In this document: in pieces, positions 1-6,731 of the stretch
Position numbering within the stretch: the stretch's first letter is position 1
Layout of the letters: each line of letters begins with the position of its first letter
Origin: Candidatus Bathyarchaeota archaeon
GTDB taxonomy: Archaea > Thermoproteota > Bathyarchaeia > 40CM-2-53-6 > RBG-13-38-9
Direction: 5' to 3'
DNA: 14,780 nt
Assembly (NCBI GenBank): GCA_026015225.1
Contig: JAOZGV010000060.1
Span: 1 to 14,780, forward strand
Program-made: the position numbers and the translations under genes
The notes under the pieces: model-generated
Databases searched by the model: none
Told to the model about the DNA's origin: nothing
What the model saw: the letters and a program-made list of their open reading frames with translations, nothing else

Positions 1-862
1 TTCCATTTGATCCTTTCAACCCAAAGTGTTCGGTAATTCTCGATGCGATTTTCTCACATTCTTTTTTCCTTTCATCACTCGTATCAAAGGGAATAATATT
101 TCCACAGTAAACAAATTCTTCTCTCTGGCCAAATTCCCTCATTCCCAATAATTGCTCGTTAATTGTTAGAATTTGTGTTCTTGTACCATCCGATAGAAGT
201 GAAATACTTGCAGGAATGCCAGGTATGTATTCTTGAACCAAACATGGTTCTTTTAATTCTATTTTAAAGAATTTTTTTAGTTCTTTTTTATCAACTATTT
301 TTTTTACTCCCAATCCTCCAAAACCGGATAAAGGTTTTAGAATTATAGGAAATCCTATATCTTTTGCAGCATGCAATCCCTCATAAAAATTTTTCACTAG
401 GTAAGTCCTTGGAAATAATAGACCTATCTGTTTAAGACTTTGGAAGAAATTTTCTTTATCTCTTACTGCTCTAAATACACCAGGATCATTTCCCAATATA
501 GGAATTAACTCGTTAAGGCTGTAAAGGAAGTCAAAATCATCATCAAGCCCACTAGAAAGTAAAGCAAAATCAACTTTATTTTCATTACTCAATTTTTTTA
601 CTAATTTCAATAGCTTCTCAGATAATATTGTTTTATCTTCTTTTTTATGTCCATACTCATCAATAATTGAAAGACTTTTTTTAGAGAAACTTTTAACATC
701 TATGTCTCCGAAATAATCGATTGTATAGATATCATATCCTTGTGAATTCCCGGATCTAGCTATTCCACCAACATCCACTATTCCTATAGCTAAAAAAGAT
801 CCAGTCGAATATATAGATGGAACCCCCTGTAAACTGACTGATTTATGAATAGGAAAGATCAT
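1..862 (-). CDS. ATP-grasp enzyme, COG2232-like (3' end outside window)
   Basis: About 287 N-terminal residues are visible; the C-terminus lies beyond the left edge. The reading begins MIFPIHKSV and contains a pre-ATP-grasp strand and turn (GIVDVGGIARSGNSQGYDIY, then IDYFGDID), a glycine-rich ATP loop (PIILKPLSGFGGLGVKK) and the nucleotide hinge LVQEYIPGIPASISLLSDG. This order is that of the archaeal COG2232 group, predicted ATP-dependent carboxylate-amine ligases with unproven substrate. From memory, relatives sit in tetrahydromethanopterin-linked C1 gene clusters, so a role in cofactor synthesis is possible; ftr further along this window fits that loosely. The ATG overlaps the cca stop as ATGA, which implies translational coupling and fixes the start. 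The start leaves about 25 residues ahead of the first strand, longer than I expect for the family. Confidence 0.85.
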   Translation of the reverse strand, partial: MIFPIHKSVSLQGVPSIYSTGSFLAIGIVDVGGIARSGNSQGYDIYTIDYFGDIDVKSFSKKSLSIIDEYGHKKEDKTILSEKLLKLVKKLSNENKVDFALLSSGLDDDFDFLYSLNELIPILGNDPGVFRAVRDKENFFQSLKQIGLLFPRTYLVKNFYEGLHAAKDIGFPIILKPLSGFGGLGVKKIVDKKELKKFFKIELKEPCLVQEYIPGIPASISLLSDGTRTQILTINEQLLGMREFGQREEFVYCGNIIPFDTSDERKKECEKIASRITEHFGLKGSNG

Positions 863-2298
863 TTAATCCAGAAATTTTTTCCCCTTAAGAAGGCGATTAA
901 AATTTTGGCGAACTCTTCATTTTTTTTGGATAATTCGAGTATTTTCTCATCTTCTATTATTTCAAACCCATTTTTTAAACTATTTGAGACAAATTTTGCA
1001 ATCCCTATTCTCTGTTCTTTATCTCTCAATAAATTTGAAAGCAGATTTCGGGCATTATTATACATTCTTTTTTTCCCGACAGCCCATCTATTGATATCTA
1101 TCCAAGGACCGATTGTCGTATCTTTTGCATTAAGATGTTTTTTCAAAAAATGTTCTGAGTCCTGTTTTCTGTAAATCTGAGGTCCGAGATGCTTCCTAAT
1201 AGTGGGAATTGGATTCGTCTCTAATTCAAAAATCAAAATATTAAGGTTTTTTTCGTCACTCCAGGAGGCAGATCGTAACACATTGAAATCATTGGATTTA
1301 AGAGATTGTTTCAGACTCCTCTCACTCTTGAAAAGCTGACTCCATATAATATCAACGACTGCTTCAATTTTACCAAATTTTAAGAAAATCAATGAAGTCC
1401 CGCGATGGGCAATCATTTCACAAAGTTTTTTAGATGAAATTTTTCCTACAATTTTAGGAAAGAAAGAATCTTCACTGGATTTTTCTAGAAAAGCTCTGCT
1501 TGCAGATACAAATTCCCATAGTCTTTTTTCAGTAACTGCAGCTGCAAGATTTCGATTTCTATCGACAGGATCTATCACTATGAGAGGTTCATTAAAGAGG
1601 TCATAAATATCTTTTTCAGATCTTTTATAGAAATTCTCAATATCAATTATTTCATTATTTTTCCATTCTGAGGCCGAATTTAATAAATTTCTAAAAGAAT
1701 TATAATGTAAAATTAATATTTCACATAACATACCACTAAATCCGCCAATTTTTATTTCGGCACCATAGGTTCCTATGGACTTCATGAATTTTTTTAGAAT
1801 TCTGATCTCATTTCTTAATTGATTATTGAGACGCTTTGTCATATATTCTGTATGAAAGGGAGTTCTATCAGCCGCACTCATCCATTGACCTTTTATGGTT
1901 CTATAACAAGGAACCACGTTTATAATGTGATTATCGACATTTGCTTCGATGAAAGGGTGTTCTGCGTACCTTTTTATAATAGGATATTTTTTCAAGGAAT
2001 CTTTTGCTATTTTTAAACAAATTTCCTCCAGTTGTTTTTTTTCAAGTGTTCTAGGAATTTGCATAAAGATATCTATATCAGCTTCATCTTTTAGCCATGT
2101 ATCCTTTGCAACTGATCCTTCTAAAGTTACAATACATTCCAAGTTGAATTTTTTTGCCGATTCAGATACTTTCCTTGCTAGGTTGTTTGCAATACTCAAC
2201 ACTGCACGTTTTTCTTCTAAGTTTGGAAGAATTTTCTCCAATACTTTTTTTTTGATGTTATCAATCGACTCCGAATTTGATATAGTTCTAACCTCCAA
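859..2298 (-). CDS. cca: Archaeal class I CCA-adding enzyme (tRNA nucleotidyltransferase)
   Basis: Adds or repairs the 3' CCA of tRNA from CTP and ATP. At 479 residues it is slightly longer than the A. fulgidus enzyme (about 437). Visible family marks are the nucleotidyltransferase signature GSVAKDTWLK (residues 61-70) followed by DEADIDIF with carboxylates D74 and D76, then YAEHPFIEA, VVPCY, DRTPFHTEYM, KIGGFSGMLCEILI and DPVDRNRNLAAAV. The third catalytic carboxylate of the family (D110 in the A. fulgidus enzyme, just before VVPCY) is Asn here (N127, codon AAC). The listed start is a TTG whose next bases form GGAGGTT, a Shine-Dalgarno-like string, so the real start may be a few codons inside, possibly a non-standard ATA at codon 6. 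It lies 26 bases after thpR, a pairing seen in other archaea, and overlaps the ATP-grasp gene by ATGA. Confidence 0.95.
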   Translation of the reverse strand: MEVRTISNSESIDNIKKKVLEKILPNLEEKRAVLSIANNLARKVSESAKKFNLECIVTLEGSVAKDTWLKDEADIDIFMQIPRTLEKKQLEEICLKIAKDSLKKYPIIKRYAEHPFIEANVDNHIINVVPCYRTIKGQWMSAADRTPFHTEYMTKRLNNQLRNEIRILKKFMKSIGTYGAEIKIGGFSGMLCEILILHYNSFRNLLNSASEWKNNEIIDIENFYKRSEKDIYDLFNEPLIVIDPVDRNRNLAAAVTEKRLWEFVSASRAFLEKSSEDSFFPKIVGKISSKKLCEMIAHRGTSLIFLKFGKIEAVVDIIWSQLFKSERSLKQSLKSNDFNVLRSASWSDEKNLNILIFELETNPIPTIRKHLGPQIYRKQDSEHFLKKHLNAKDTTIGPWIDINRWAVGKKRMYNNARNLLSNLLRDKEQRIGIAKFVSNSLKNGFEIIEDEKILELSKKNEEFAKILIAFLRGKNFWIK

Positions 2299-2324
2299 TA
2301 TCGTAAAACTATATACATTTCATT

Positions 2325-2900
2325 TTATTGCGAGTCCAAGACCACTTCATGCATTGTTGAATAGATAGGGCCATTGGGGGTTAAGGTACTCCTTTTTAAT
2401 TTTAAAATTTCTGCTCGAATGATTCCTATCTCATATAATTCCAAATGCCCCAAAGCATCTGTCAATGTTTGTCTATTTCTACCAGACCTTACCCTCGCAA
2501 TTGTAAGATGGGGATTAAATCCTTTTTTATCCGGATTAAATCCGATTTTTGTAAGTCTAGACTCAAGTTGAGCAAAAATTTCTTTTAATTCAATAGAGCC
2601 CTTTTTAATTCCGATCCAAATAACCCTAGGATATTTAATATTGGGAAATGTACCAATTCCTTTAAACTCTATATCAAAACTTTGCGATTTGATCTCTTTC
2701 ATTTGTCCGATGACTTTTTCGACCGTCTCTGTCGATATTTCTCCCAAGAACCTCATCGTGATATGAATATTCTTAGGTTTAACAATTCTAAGATCGGCTT
2801 CTGTTTGGACTAACTTTTCCTGCACCTCTTGGATTTTTTTCAGGATCTTTTCAGAAGAGATATCAAAAGAGATAAAGCTTCTAATTCTTTCAGTTTTCAT
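2325..2900 (-). CDS. thpR: 2'-5' RNA ligase / cyclic phosphodiesterase (2H family)
   Basis: 191 residues, the normal size for the archaeal ThpR/LigT family, which opens 2',3'-cyclic phosphates and can join 2'-5' linked RNA ends. Both catalytic HxT motifs are present: HITMRFLGE (H46, T48) and HLTIARVRS (H131, T133). The N-terminus RIRSFISFDIS and the segment PRVIWIGIKKG are also typical. Its ATG overlaps the stop of the upstream membrane-protein gene as ATGA, and cca follows 26 bases later, so the three are probably one transcript. Linkage with cca suggests work on tRNA or on cyclic-phosphate RNA ends; the natural substrate in archaea is not settled. All key residues are intact. Confidence 0.93.
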   Translation of the reverse strand: MKTERIRSFISFDISSEKILKKIQEVQEKLVQTEADLRIVKPKNIHITMRFLGEISTETVEKVIGQMKEIKSQSFDIEFKGIGTFPNIKYPRVIWIGIKKGSIELKEIFAQLESRLTKIGFNPDKKGFNPHLTIARVRSGRNRQTLTDALGHLELYEIGIIRAEILKLKRSTLTPNGPIYSTMHEVVLDSQ

Positions 2901-3514
2901 TTTTGACTATCTTCTCTCAAGAGGGCATTATTTTTTTCTTGCCCTACGCTGATTCTCCAAAAAATTAAAGCACCCAAGAAAATTGATGTTATTATAATAA
3001 TTATCAATATGCCCAAAAAATCAATTTGTCCTTCAAAAATGCCAAAGAATATATCTGCACCCTGTCTTCCTGCAGTAGCCAACAATAGTCTTGAGGTAAT
3101 CTTTCCAGCGGCCGTTAACACAAAGAAAAGCAATGGTCGAACTTTTAGTATACCGCATACAATTCCTATCACATCAAAAGGAAATGGAATTGCTGCGAAA
3201 ATGAAGATTGACCATAAACCATATCTGGCATATATTTTCCTCATTGCAGCAAATTCATGTTTTTCTTCAATTAGCCTGCTACCTCCATAGCCAACAAGAT
3301 AGCCAGTAAGCTCACCTACTGCGGCGCCCAAACCAGCAAAGATACCAACAAAAATCGGATTAAGAAAGATCCCAGATGCCATAGTAAGTATCGCACTGGG
3401 AATAGGCAGAAATATCGAAGCATTTGCGATAGCCTCTACCGTAAAGATACCCAAATAGCCATAAGTACTGATCAGATATTCCGCGAATGTAGAAAGTATG
3501 TCTGCTAAATTCAG
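2897..3514 (-). CDS. VTT-domain (DedA/SNARE-associated-like) membrane protein, CTG start proposed
   Basis: Multi-pass membrane protein of the VTT family, thought to act in lipid or ion handling at the cytoplasmic membrane; its substrate is unknown. The core shows ISTYGYLGIFTVEAIAN, FLPIPSAILTMASG, GAAVGELTGYLVGYGGSRLI, FAAIPFPFDVIGIVCGI and a C-terminal helix near FLGILIIIIITSIFLGA. The nearest usual start is TTG at 3454, but that would cut the conserved ISTYGYLGIF segment and has no ribosome site. Reading on upstream in frame gives 20 more family-like residues to a CTG at 3514, nine bases after a perfect AGGAGG (3524-3529), and a TATA box at 3562-3569 puts transcription start about 3539. I therefore annotate CTG, giving 205 residues. 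First gene of the run ending in the ATP-grasp gene. Confidence 0.82.
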   Translation of the reverse strand: MNLADILSTFAEYLISTYGYLGIFTVEAIANASIFLPIPSAILTMASGIFLNPIFVGIFAGLGAAVGELTGYLVGYGGSRLIEEKHEFAAMRKIYARYGLWSIFIFAAIPFPFDVIGIVCGILKVRPLLFFVLTAAGKITSRLLLATAGRQGADIFFGIFEGQIDFLGILIIIIITSIFLGALIFWRISVGQEKNNALLREDSQK

Positions 3515-3523
3515 AAAGTTAAT

Positions 3524-3529
3524 CCTCCT
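3524..3529 (-). promoter_or_regulatory. Shine-Dalgarno site AGGAGG that decides the VTT gene start
   Basis: A perfect AGGAGG lies nine bases before an in-frame CTG (3512-3514), and no ATG, GTG or TTG lies in frame between it and TTG at 3454. It sits inside a short inferred leader, so it is well placed to direct initiation at CTG. Confidence 0.6.
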
Positions 3530-3561
3530 AGAATCTCCCTTATGTGATTTTTCCCGACTTG

Positions 3562-3569
3562 TTTTATAA
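3562..3569 (-). promoter_or_regulatory. TATA box for the VTT-thpR-cca-ATP-grasp run
   Basis: Read on the minus strand, TTATAAAA is a textbook archaeal TATA box. Transcription would start near 3539, giving a leader of about 25 bases that carries the AGGAGG site. Confidence 0.55.
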
Positions 3570-3617
3570 TCTCTATATCGTGAATATTAAACCATTCTGC
3601 CTTATTTTTAGCATTTC

Positions 3618-3658
3618 ATGAGATAGTATCTTGTTAGTTCTCATAAAGTTAAGACTTT
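3618..3658. repeat. Two adjacent short inverted repeats in the divergent intergenic region
   Basis: ATGAGA (3618-3623) pairs with TCTCAT (3639-3644), and immediately after it AAAGT (3645-3649) pairs with ACTTT (3654-3658). They lie between the minus-strand VTT promoter and the plus-strand kinase-like gene. The stretch 3570-3808 holds no convincing gene or tRNA. The repeats could be operator half-sites or hairpins in the plus-strand leader, or chance in AT-rich DNA. Confidence 0.3.
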
Positions 3659-3795
3659 TCGATAAGAAGACTATTGAATTCATTTATATTTTTTGATTTA
3701 TTTTAGCATTGTTTAACATATTGATATATGAAATGCATTAGAAAGTTATTTTCGATATTTTTTTGAATGAATCATATTAGTAGTAAACCTATATT

Positions 3796-3800
3796 GAGGA
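3796..3800 (+). promoter_or_regulatory. Ribosome binding site deciding the UPF0200 start
   Basis: GAGGA eight bases before ATG at 3809; the alternative ATG at 3767 has no such site and adds 14 residues ahead of the P-loop strand. Confidence 0.6.
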
Positions 3801-3808
3801 ATATTTTT

Positions 3809-4354
3809 ATGAAAAAAGTAATTATTGCGATTACCGGTATGCCAGGAACGGGAAAAGCATTGGCTTCTAACGTTGCTCGTGAATTGGGATTGCCTGTTTA
3901 TGTGTTAGGAGATGTTATTCGAAATGAGGCTAAAGTAAAAGGGATTCTACCTACAGGCGAGAATCTTGGAAAACTGATGTTGGAAATAAGAAAAAAGGAG
4001 GGAAAAGGAGTAGTAGCGCGTAAGCTAATACCAATAATTAAAAAGGAAAGAAATAAATTTGTAATTGTCGAGGGAATTAGAAGTCTTGAAGAAGTTAAGG
4101 AATTAAGAAACTTCTATAAAGTTGTTATTCTTGGAATCCATTCTTCACCCATTCAGAGATTTCAGAGACTTTCTAAAAGAGGAAGAAGCGACGATCCAAA
4201 AAATTGGAATGATTTCAGGGAAAGAGATGAGAGAGAATTGAAAATTGGAATAGGCAATGTTATAGCTCTCTCGGATTTTATGATATTAAATGATTCAACT
4301 ATCGATAAATTTACAAATAGAATCAATGGTCATCTGAAAAATATTATTTCTTAG
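3809..4354 (+). CDS. UPF0200-family P-loop kinase-like protein
   Basis: 181 residues from the preferred ATG. It begins MKKVIIAITGMPGTGKALAS, a P-loop with GMPGTGKA at residues 10-17, then a nucleotide-monophosphate-binding-like segment LGDVIRNEAKVKGI and a lid-like RFQRLSKRGRSDDPKNW followed by FRERDERELKIGIG. The order is that of the archaeal UPF0200 proteins, which resemble adenylate and dephospho-CoA kinases; the substrate is unproven. The usual Ser/Thr after the P-loop lysine is Ala; I recall a small residue (Gly) there in many relatives, so this may be a family trait. I moved the start from an earlier in-frame ATG at 3767 because GAGGA (3796-3800) sits eight bases before 3809 and the protein then begins at the first strand. 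UPF0201 follows 53 bases later, a pairing I recall from other archaea. Confidence 0.85.
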   Translation: MKKVIIAITGMPGTGKALASNVARELGLPVYVLGDVIRNEAKVKGILPTGENLGKLMLEIRKKEGKGVVARKLIPIIKKERNKFVIVEGIRSLEEVKELRNFYKVVILGIHSSPIQRFQRLSKRGRSDDPKNWNDFRERDERELKIGIGNVIALSDFMILNDSTIDKFTNRINGHLKNIIS

Positions 4355-4407
4355 CTGAATAAATTTGAAAAAGTTCAAAAATACTCAAAAAGAGATTTAG
4401 ATATACC

Positions 4408-4845
4408 ATGTCAAATAGCGACAATTTTCAGGTAAAAGTGGAGGCAGAAGTATATCCCACCGAAGATCTTGAAAAAGTTAGAAGAGCATTATTAAATTTA
4501 TTCCCAGATCTAAATTTTAAAGTGAAACAATCAGATGGTTTTAAAAAGGTTTTAGCCGGGAATTCTCCAGAAAAGAATGCTTTGATAAACCTCAAACAAT
4601 TAATCATGCGTGAGAGGATAAGAGATGCTACAAGATCCACAATTTTTAGTAATATGTTGGATGATTCAGCCATATTTTATTTAAATAAACAAGTAGCATA
4701 TGCAGACCATATTTCGTTTTGCATGCCAAACGGCGAATCCCCTCTTGGTCCCATAAAAGTCACTTTAAAAAGTAAACAATTACAGCAATTGATAGATTGG
4801 CTAGCTCCCAGTTCAAAAAGTATTAGAGCACATCGCTTAAGTTAA
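4408..4845 (+). CDS. UPF0201 family protein
   Basis: 145 residues. The UPF0201 (DUF54, COG1325) pattern is clear: an N-terminal strand VKVEAEVYPTEDLEKVRRAL, then LKQLIMRERIRDATRST, YLNKQVAYADHISFC and the signature ESPLGPIKVTL. The family is an archaeal uncharacterised protein sometimes described as predicted exosome-linked or RNA-binding; no catalytic residues can be assigned. It follows the UPF0200 gene closely on the same strand and probably shares its transcript. Its last 23 bases are shared, on the opposite strand, with the end of ftr. The ATG is preceded only by a weak purine stretch. Confidence 0.9.
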   Translation: MSNSDNFQVKVEAEVYPTEDLEKVRRALLNLFPDLNFKVKQSDGFKKVLAGNSPEKNALINLKQLIMRERIRDATRSTIFSNMLDDSAIFYLNKQVAYADHISFCMPNGESPLGPIKVTLKSKQLQQLIDWLAPSSKSIRAHRLS

Positions 4846-5725
4846 TTTTAATTTTACCCAATTTACCTTCATAATTTCCAGCTGTGATCTTCTTTATTCC
4901 ATCAACCGTAGTTGCTGCCTTGATTCCGACTTCCATTGCTTTTTTTATAGATTCTAGATAAATTCCGTTTACAAATATTTCATAGACGCATTTCACATCA
5001 TCAGGTAATTTTGATTCGTCAACTAAATCTCTTATACAAGCATTATAAGGATCGTTGGTAGTGGCTACGGCTTCCTTATATTTACTTCCTCCAACCTTAG
5101 TTCCAGATGCAGCAATTCCACCTGCGCAAGGATTAAAAACATAAGGTATACTTTTTATAGCATCTACCGCAACTTCAGCTGCTTTTAAAGCTGAAGGTTG
5201 CGACTCAGCCAATATTAGAAAATTCCCTCCAGCTATGCCTTTGCAGACTCCAAATCGACTCTCTATATAAAAGAATCCGTCCATTCTTGGTATTTTATAC
5301 ATTTCTCTTCCGAATTTGGAAATTATCTTTTCATACCCATCTCCGAATAATTGAATAGGCGTTCCTTTAATTTCAACGAAATAATCTTTCGCATCATCAG
5401 GAAGTTCATTAAAAACCGCAGTTGTTGGAACCGGTATGACGCATTTTCTCATTCTTGCGACTAACCATTTATTAAGTTCATTCTTATTACTGTGCCCAAT
5501 GTCAAGAATATAACCCGGTCTTCTATCGGGAGTAGAATCGATTTGAACTTCAGTTTCTATACCTGTTTCACCCGGGCCCATAGTAGCCGATACGCCCAAA
5601 CCTTTAGCCTCAGTAGTGGATAAGAGAGCCCATCTATAAGTTTGAGCGGTTATGAGAATTCTTGATATATACATATCGAATGCTTCTGCATAAGTATCTT
5701 CGATTTCAATATCATTAATTTTCAA
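4823..5725 (-). CDS. ftr: Formylmethanofuran:tetrahydromethanopterin N-formyltransferase
   Basis: Moves the formyl group between methanofuran and tetrahydromethanopterin, a cytoplasmic step of archaeal C1 metabolism. At 300 residues it matches the Methanopyrus enzyme (297) along its whole length as I recall it: INDIEIEDTYAEAF at the start, then RRPGYILDIGH, LFGDGYEK, KGIAGGNFLILAESQPSALK, AAEVAVDAIKSIPY, the region KCVYEIFVNGI, and KITAGNYEGKLG near the end. Start is TTG, supported by AAAGGTG (5734-5740) eight bases ahead. It stands alone behind its own promoter, not next to fwd or mch genes. It shows that the host makes or uses methanofuran and tetrahydromethanopterin, for methanogenesis, acetogenesis or C1 oxidation; the window cannot say which. 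The end overlaps UPF0201 tail to tail. Confidence 0.96.
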   Translation of the reverse strand: MKINDIEIEDTYAEAFDMYISRILITAQTYRWALLSTTEAKGLGVSATMGPGETGIETEVQIDSTPDRRPGYILDIGHSNKNELNKWLVARMRKCVIPVPTTAVFNELPDDAKDYFVEIKGTPIQLFGDGYEKIISKFGREMYKIPRMDGFFYIESRFGVCKGIAGGNFLILAESQPSALKAAEVAVDAIKSIPYVFNPCAGGIAASGTKVGGSKYKEAVATTNDPYNACIRDLVDESKLPDDVKCVYEIFVNGIYLESIKKAMEVGIKAATTVDGIKKITAGNYEGKLGKIKINLSDVL

Positions 5726-5733
5726 ATAAAAAA

Positions 5734-5740
5734 CACCTTT
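5734..5740 (-). promoter_or_regulatory. Ribosome binding site supporting the ftr TTG start
   Basis: AAAGGTG on the minus strand, eight bases before TTG (5723-5725). Confidence 0.55.
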
Positions 5741-5763
5741 GAAATACCTGATTTCAATATGAG

Positions 5764-5772
5764 TTATATAAA
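5764..5772 (-). promoter_or_regulatory. TATA box of ftr
   Basis: TTTATATAA on the minus strand; transcription would begin near 5742, just ahead of the AAAGGTG site. An inverted repeat GAAAT-N5-ATTTC (5741-5755) overlaps the inferred transcript start and could be an operator. Confidence 0.5.
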
Positions 5773-5809
5773 ACCTATTAACCGATTATATTTTACTAGC
5801 GGCAATATT

Positions 5810-6715
5810 TTAGACCTTAATTTTCATAAGATCATGAGCCAATATGGTCTTTTTATGTATTTTTAATGCTTGCTTGAGAAGATTTTCAGCATCTTCATAT
5901 ATAGCACTTATATGTATCAATACAAGTTTTGTTGCGTTTGATTTCTTAGCAACGTTTGCAGCTTGGCTCGCGGTAGAGTGTCCATATTCCTCTGCTTTCT
6001 CTTTACGATCTTCATCAAAAGTACTATCATGAATTAAAACGTCTGCGTTTTTTGCTAGATTTGTAACGGATTCACAAGGTTTAGTATCGGTGGCATAAAC
6101 GATTTTAGATCCTGGTCTCTTTGGTCCTAAGACTTCGCTAGACCTGACCACATTTCCTTTTATCTTTATATTATTACCTAATTGCAATTTCTTCCATAAT
6201 GGCCCTTTTGGTATACCTAAATCTTTTGCTTTTATTGGATTGAATCTTCCAGGTTTATCTTTCTCTTCTATTGAGTATGCAAGGCATAGAATTCCATGAT
6301 CTGTATTAGTAGATAGGATTTTATACTCCTGATCATCTATTACTTCGTCCTCACTTACTTCGAATATTTCAAGTTCGAATGTACGGCCGTATTTGACTGT
6401 ACGTTCAATTGATTCGATAAAATCAATTATTCCTTTAGGACCATACAATTCGATCTTTTTGTCTCTTCCAAGAAGGGACATAGATTGAAAGAGTCCAGGC
6501 AACCCCAATACATGATCCCCGTGCATATGGGTGATGAGAATCTTCATTTTTTTATTGATTCCGATTTTTGCATGAATTAATTGCTTCTGCGTTCCCTCTC
6601 CACAATCGAACATTATTATCTCTGCACCACGCCTAACCACAATAGAAGGAAGATTTCTTTTCTTGGTGGGTAATGAGCCTCCAGTACCGAGAAAAATTAT
6701 TTCCAAGAATCCCAT
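5810..6715 (-). CDS. rnz: Ribonuclease Z (tRNA 3' endonuclease)
   Basis: Metallo-beta-lactamase-fold nuclease that trims the 3' trailer of tRNA precursors. Numbered from the ATG used here (301 residues): FLGTGGSLP at the start, the zinc motif HMHGDH (63-68), the flexible-arm segment GPLWKKLQLG, the ATD aspartate near 210, and GHST (245-248). The last family motif, usually HFSxRY or HISxRY, reads HISAIY, with Ile in place of Arg. An earlier in-frame TTG at 6748 would add 11 residues and overlap the upstream methyltransferase gene; the ATG at 6715 puts the start directly before the first strand, as in relatives. It lies 16 bases after the Trm-G10 gene. Together with cca it covers the two main steps of tRNA 3' end formation. 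Confidence 0.95.
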   Translation of the reverse strand: MGFLEIIFLGTGGSLPTKKRNLPSIVVRRGAEIIMFDCGEGTQKQLIHAKIGINKKMKILITHMHGDHVLGLPGLFQSMSLLGRDKKIELYGPKGIIDFIESIERTVKYGRTFELEIFEVSEDEVIDDQEYKILSTNTDHGILCLAYSIEEKDKPGRFNPIKAKDLGIPKGPLWKKLQLGNNIKIKGNVVRSSEVLGPKRPGSKIVYATDTKPCESVTNLAKNADVLIHDSTFDEDRKEKAEEYGHSTASQAANVAKKSNATKLVLIHISAIYEDAENLLKQALKIHKKTILAHDLMKIKV

Positions 6716-6731
6716 CCCATTAATTACTTTT

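Noticed and set aside
845..1174. Plus-strand open frame of 109 codons
   Set aside because: It lies opposite the end of cca, has a Ser/Phe-rich composition typical of an antisense shadow and no family resemblance.
1949..2368. Plus-strand open frame of 139 codons
   Set aside because: Antisense to the well-supported N-terminal half of cca; composition is that of a shadow frame.
3515..3620. Short frame ending LGGLTF just before the VTT gene (minus strand)
   Set aside because: It has about 35 codons, no start codon, and its end overlaps the TATA box and leader assigned to the VTT gene.
3570..3808. Possible tRNA or other RNA gene in the divergent intergenic region
   Set aside because: No T-loop-like GTTCRA or acceptor stem could be found; only short AT-rich inverted repeats are present.
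4823..5725. First impression of methenyltetrahydromethanopterin cyclohydrolase (mch)
   Set aside because: Residue-by-residue comparison from memory matches Ftr along the whole length (INDIEIEDTYAEAF, AGGNFLILAESQP, VYEIFVNGI) and not Mch.
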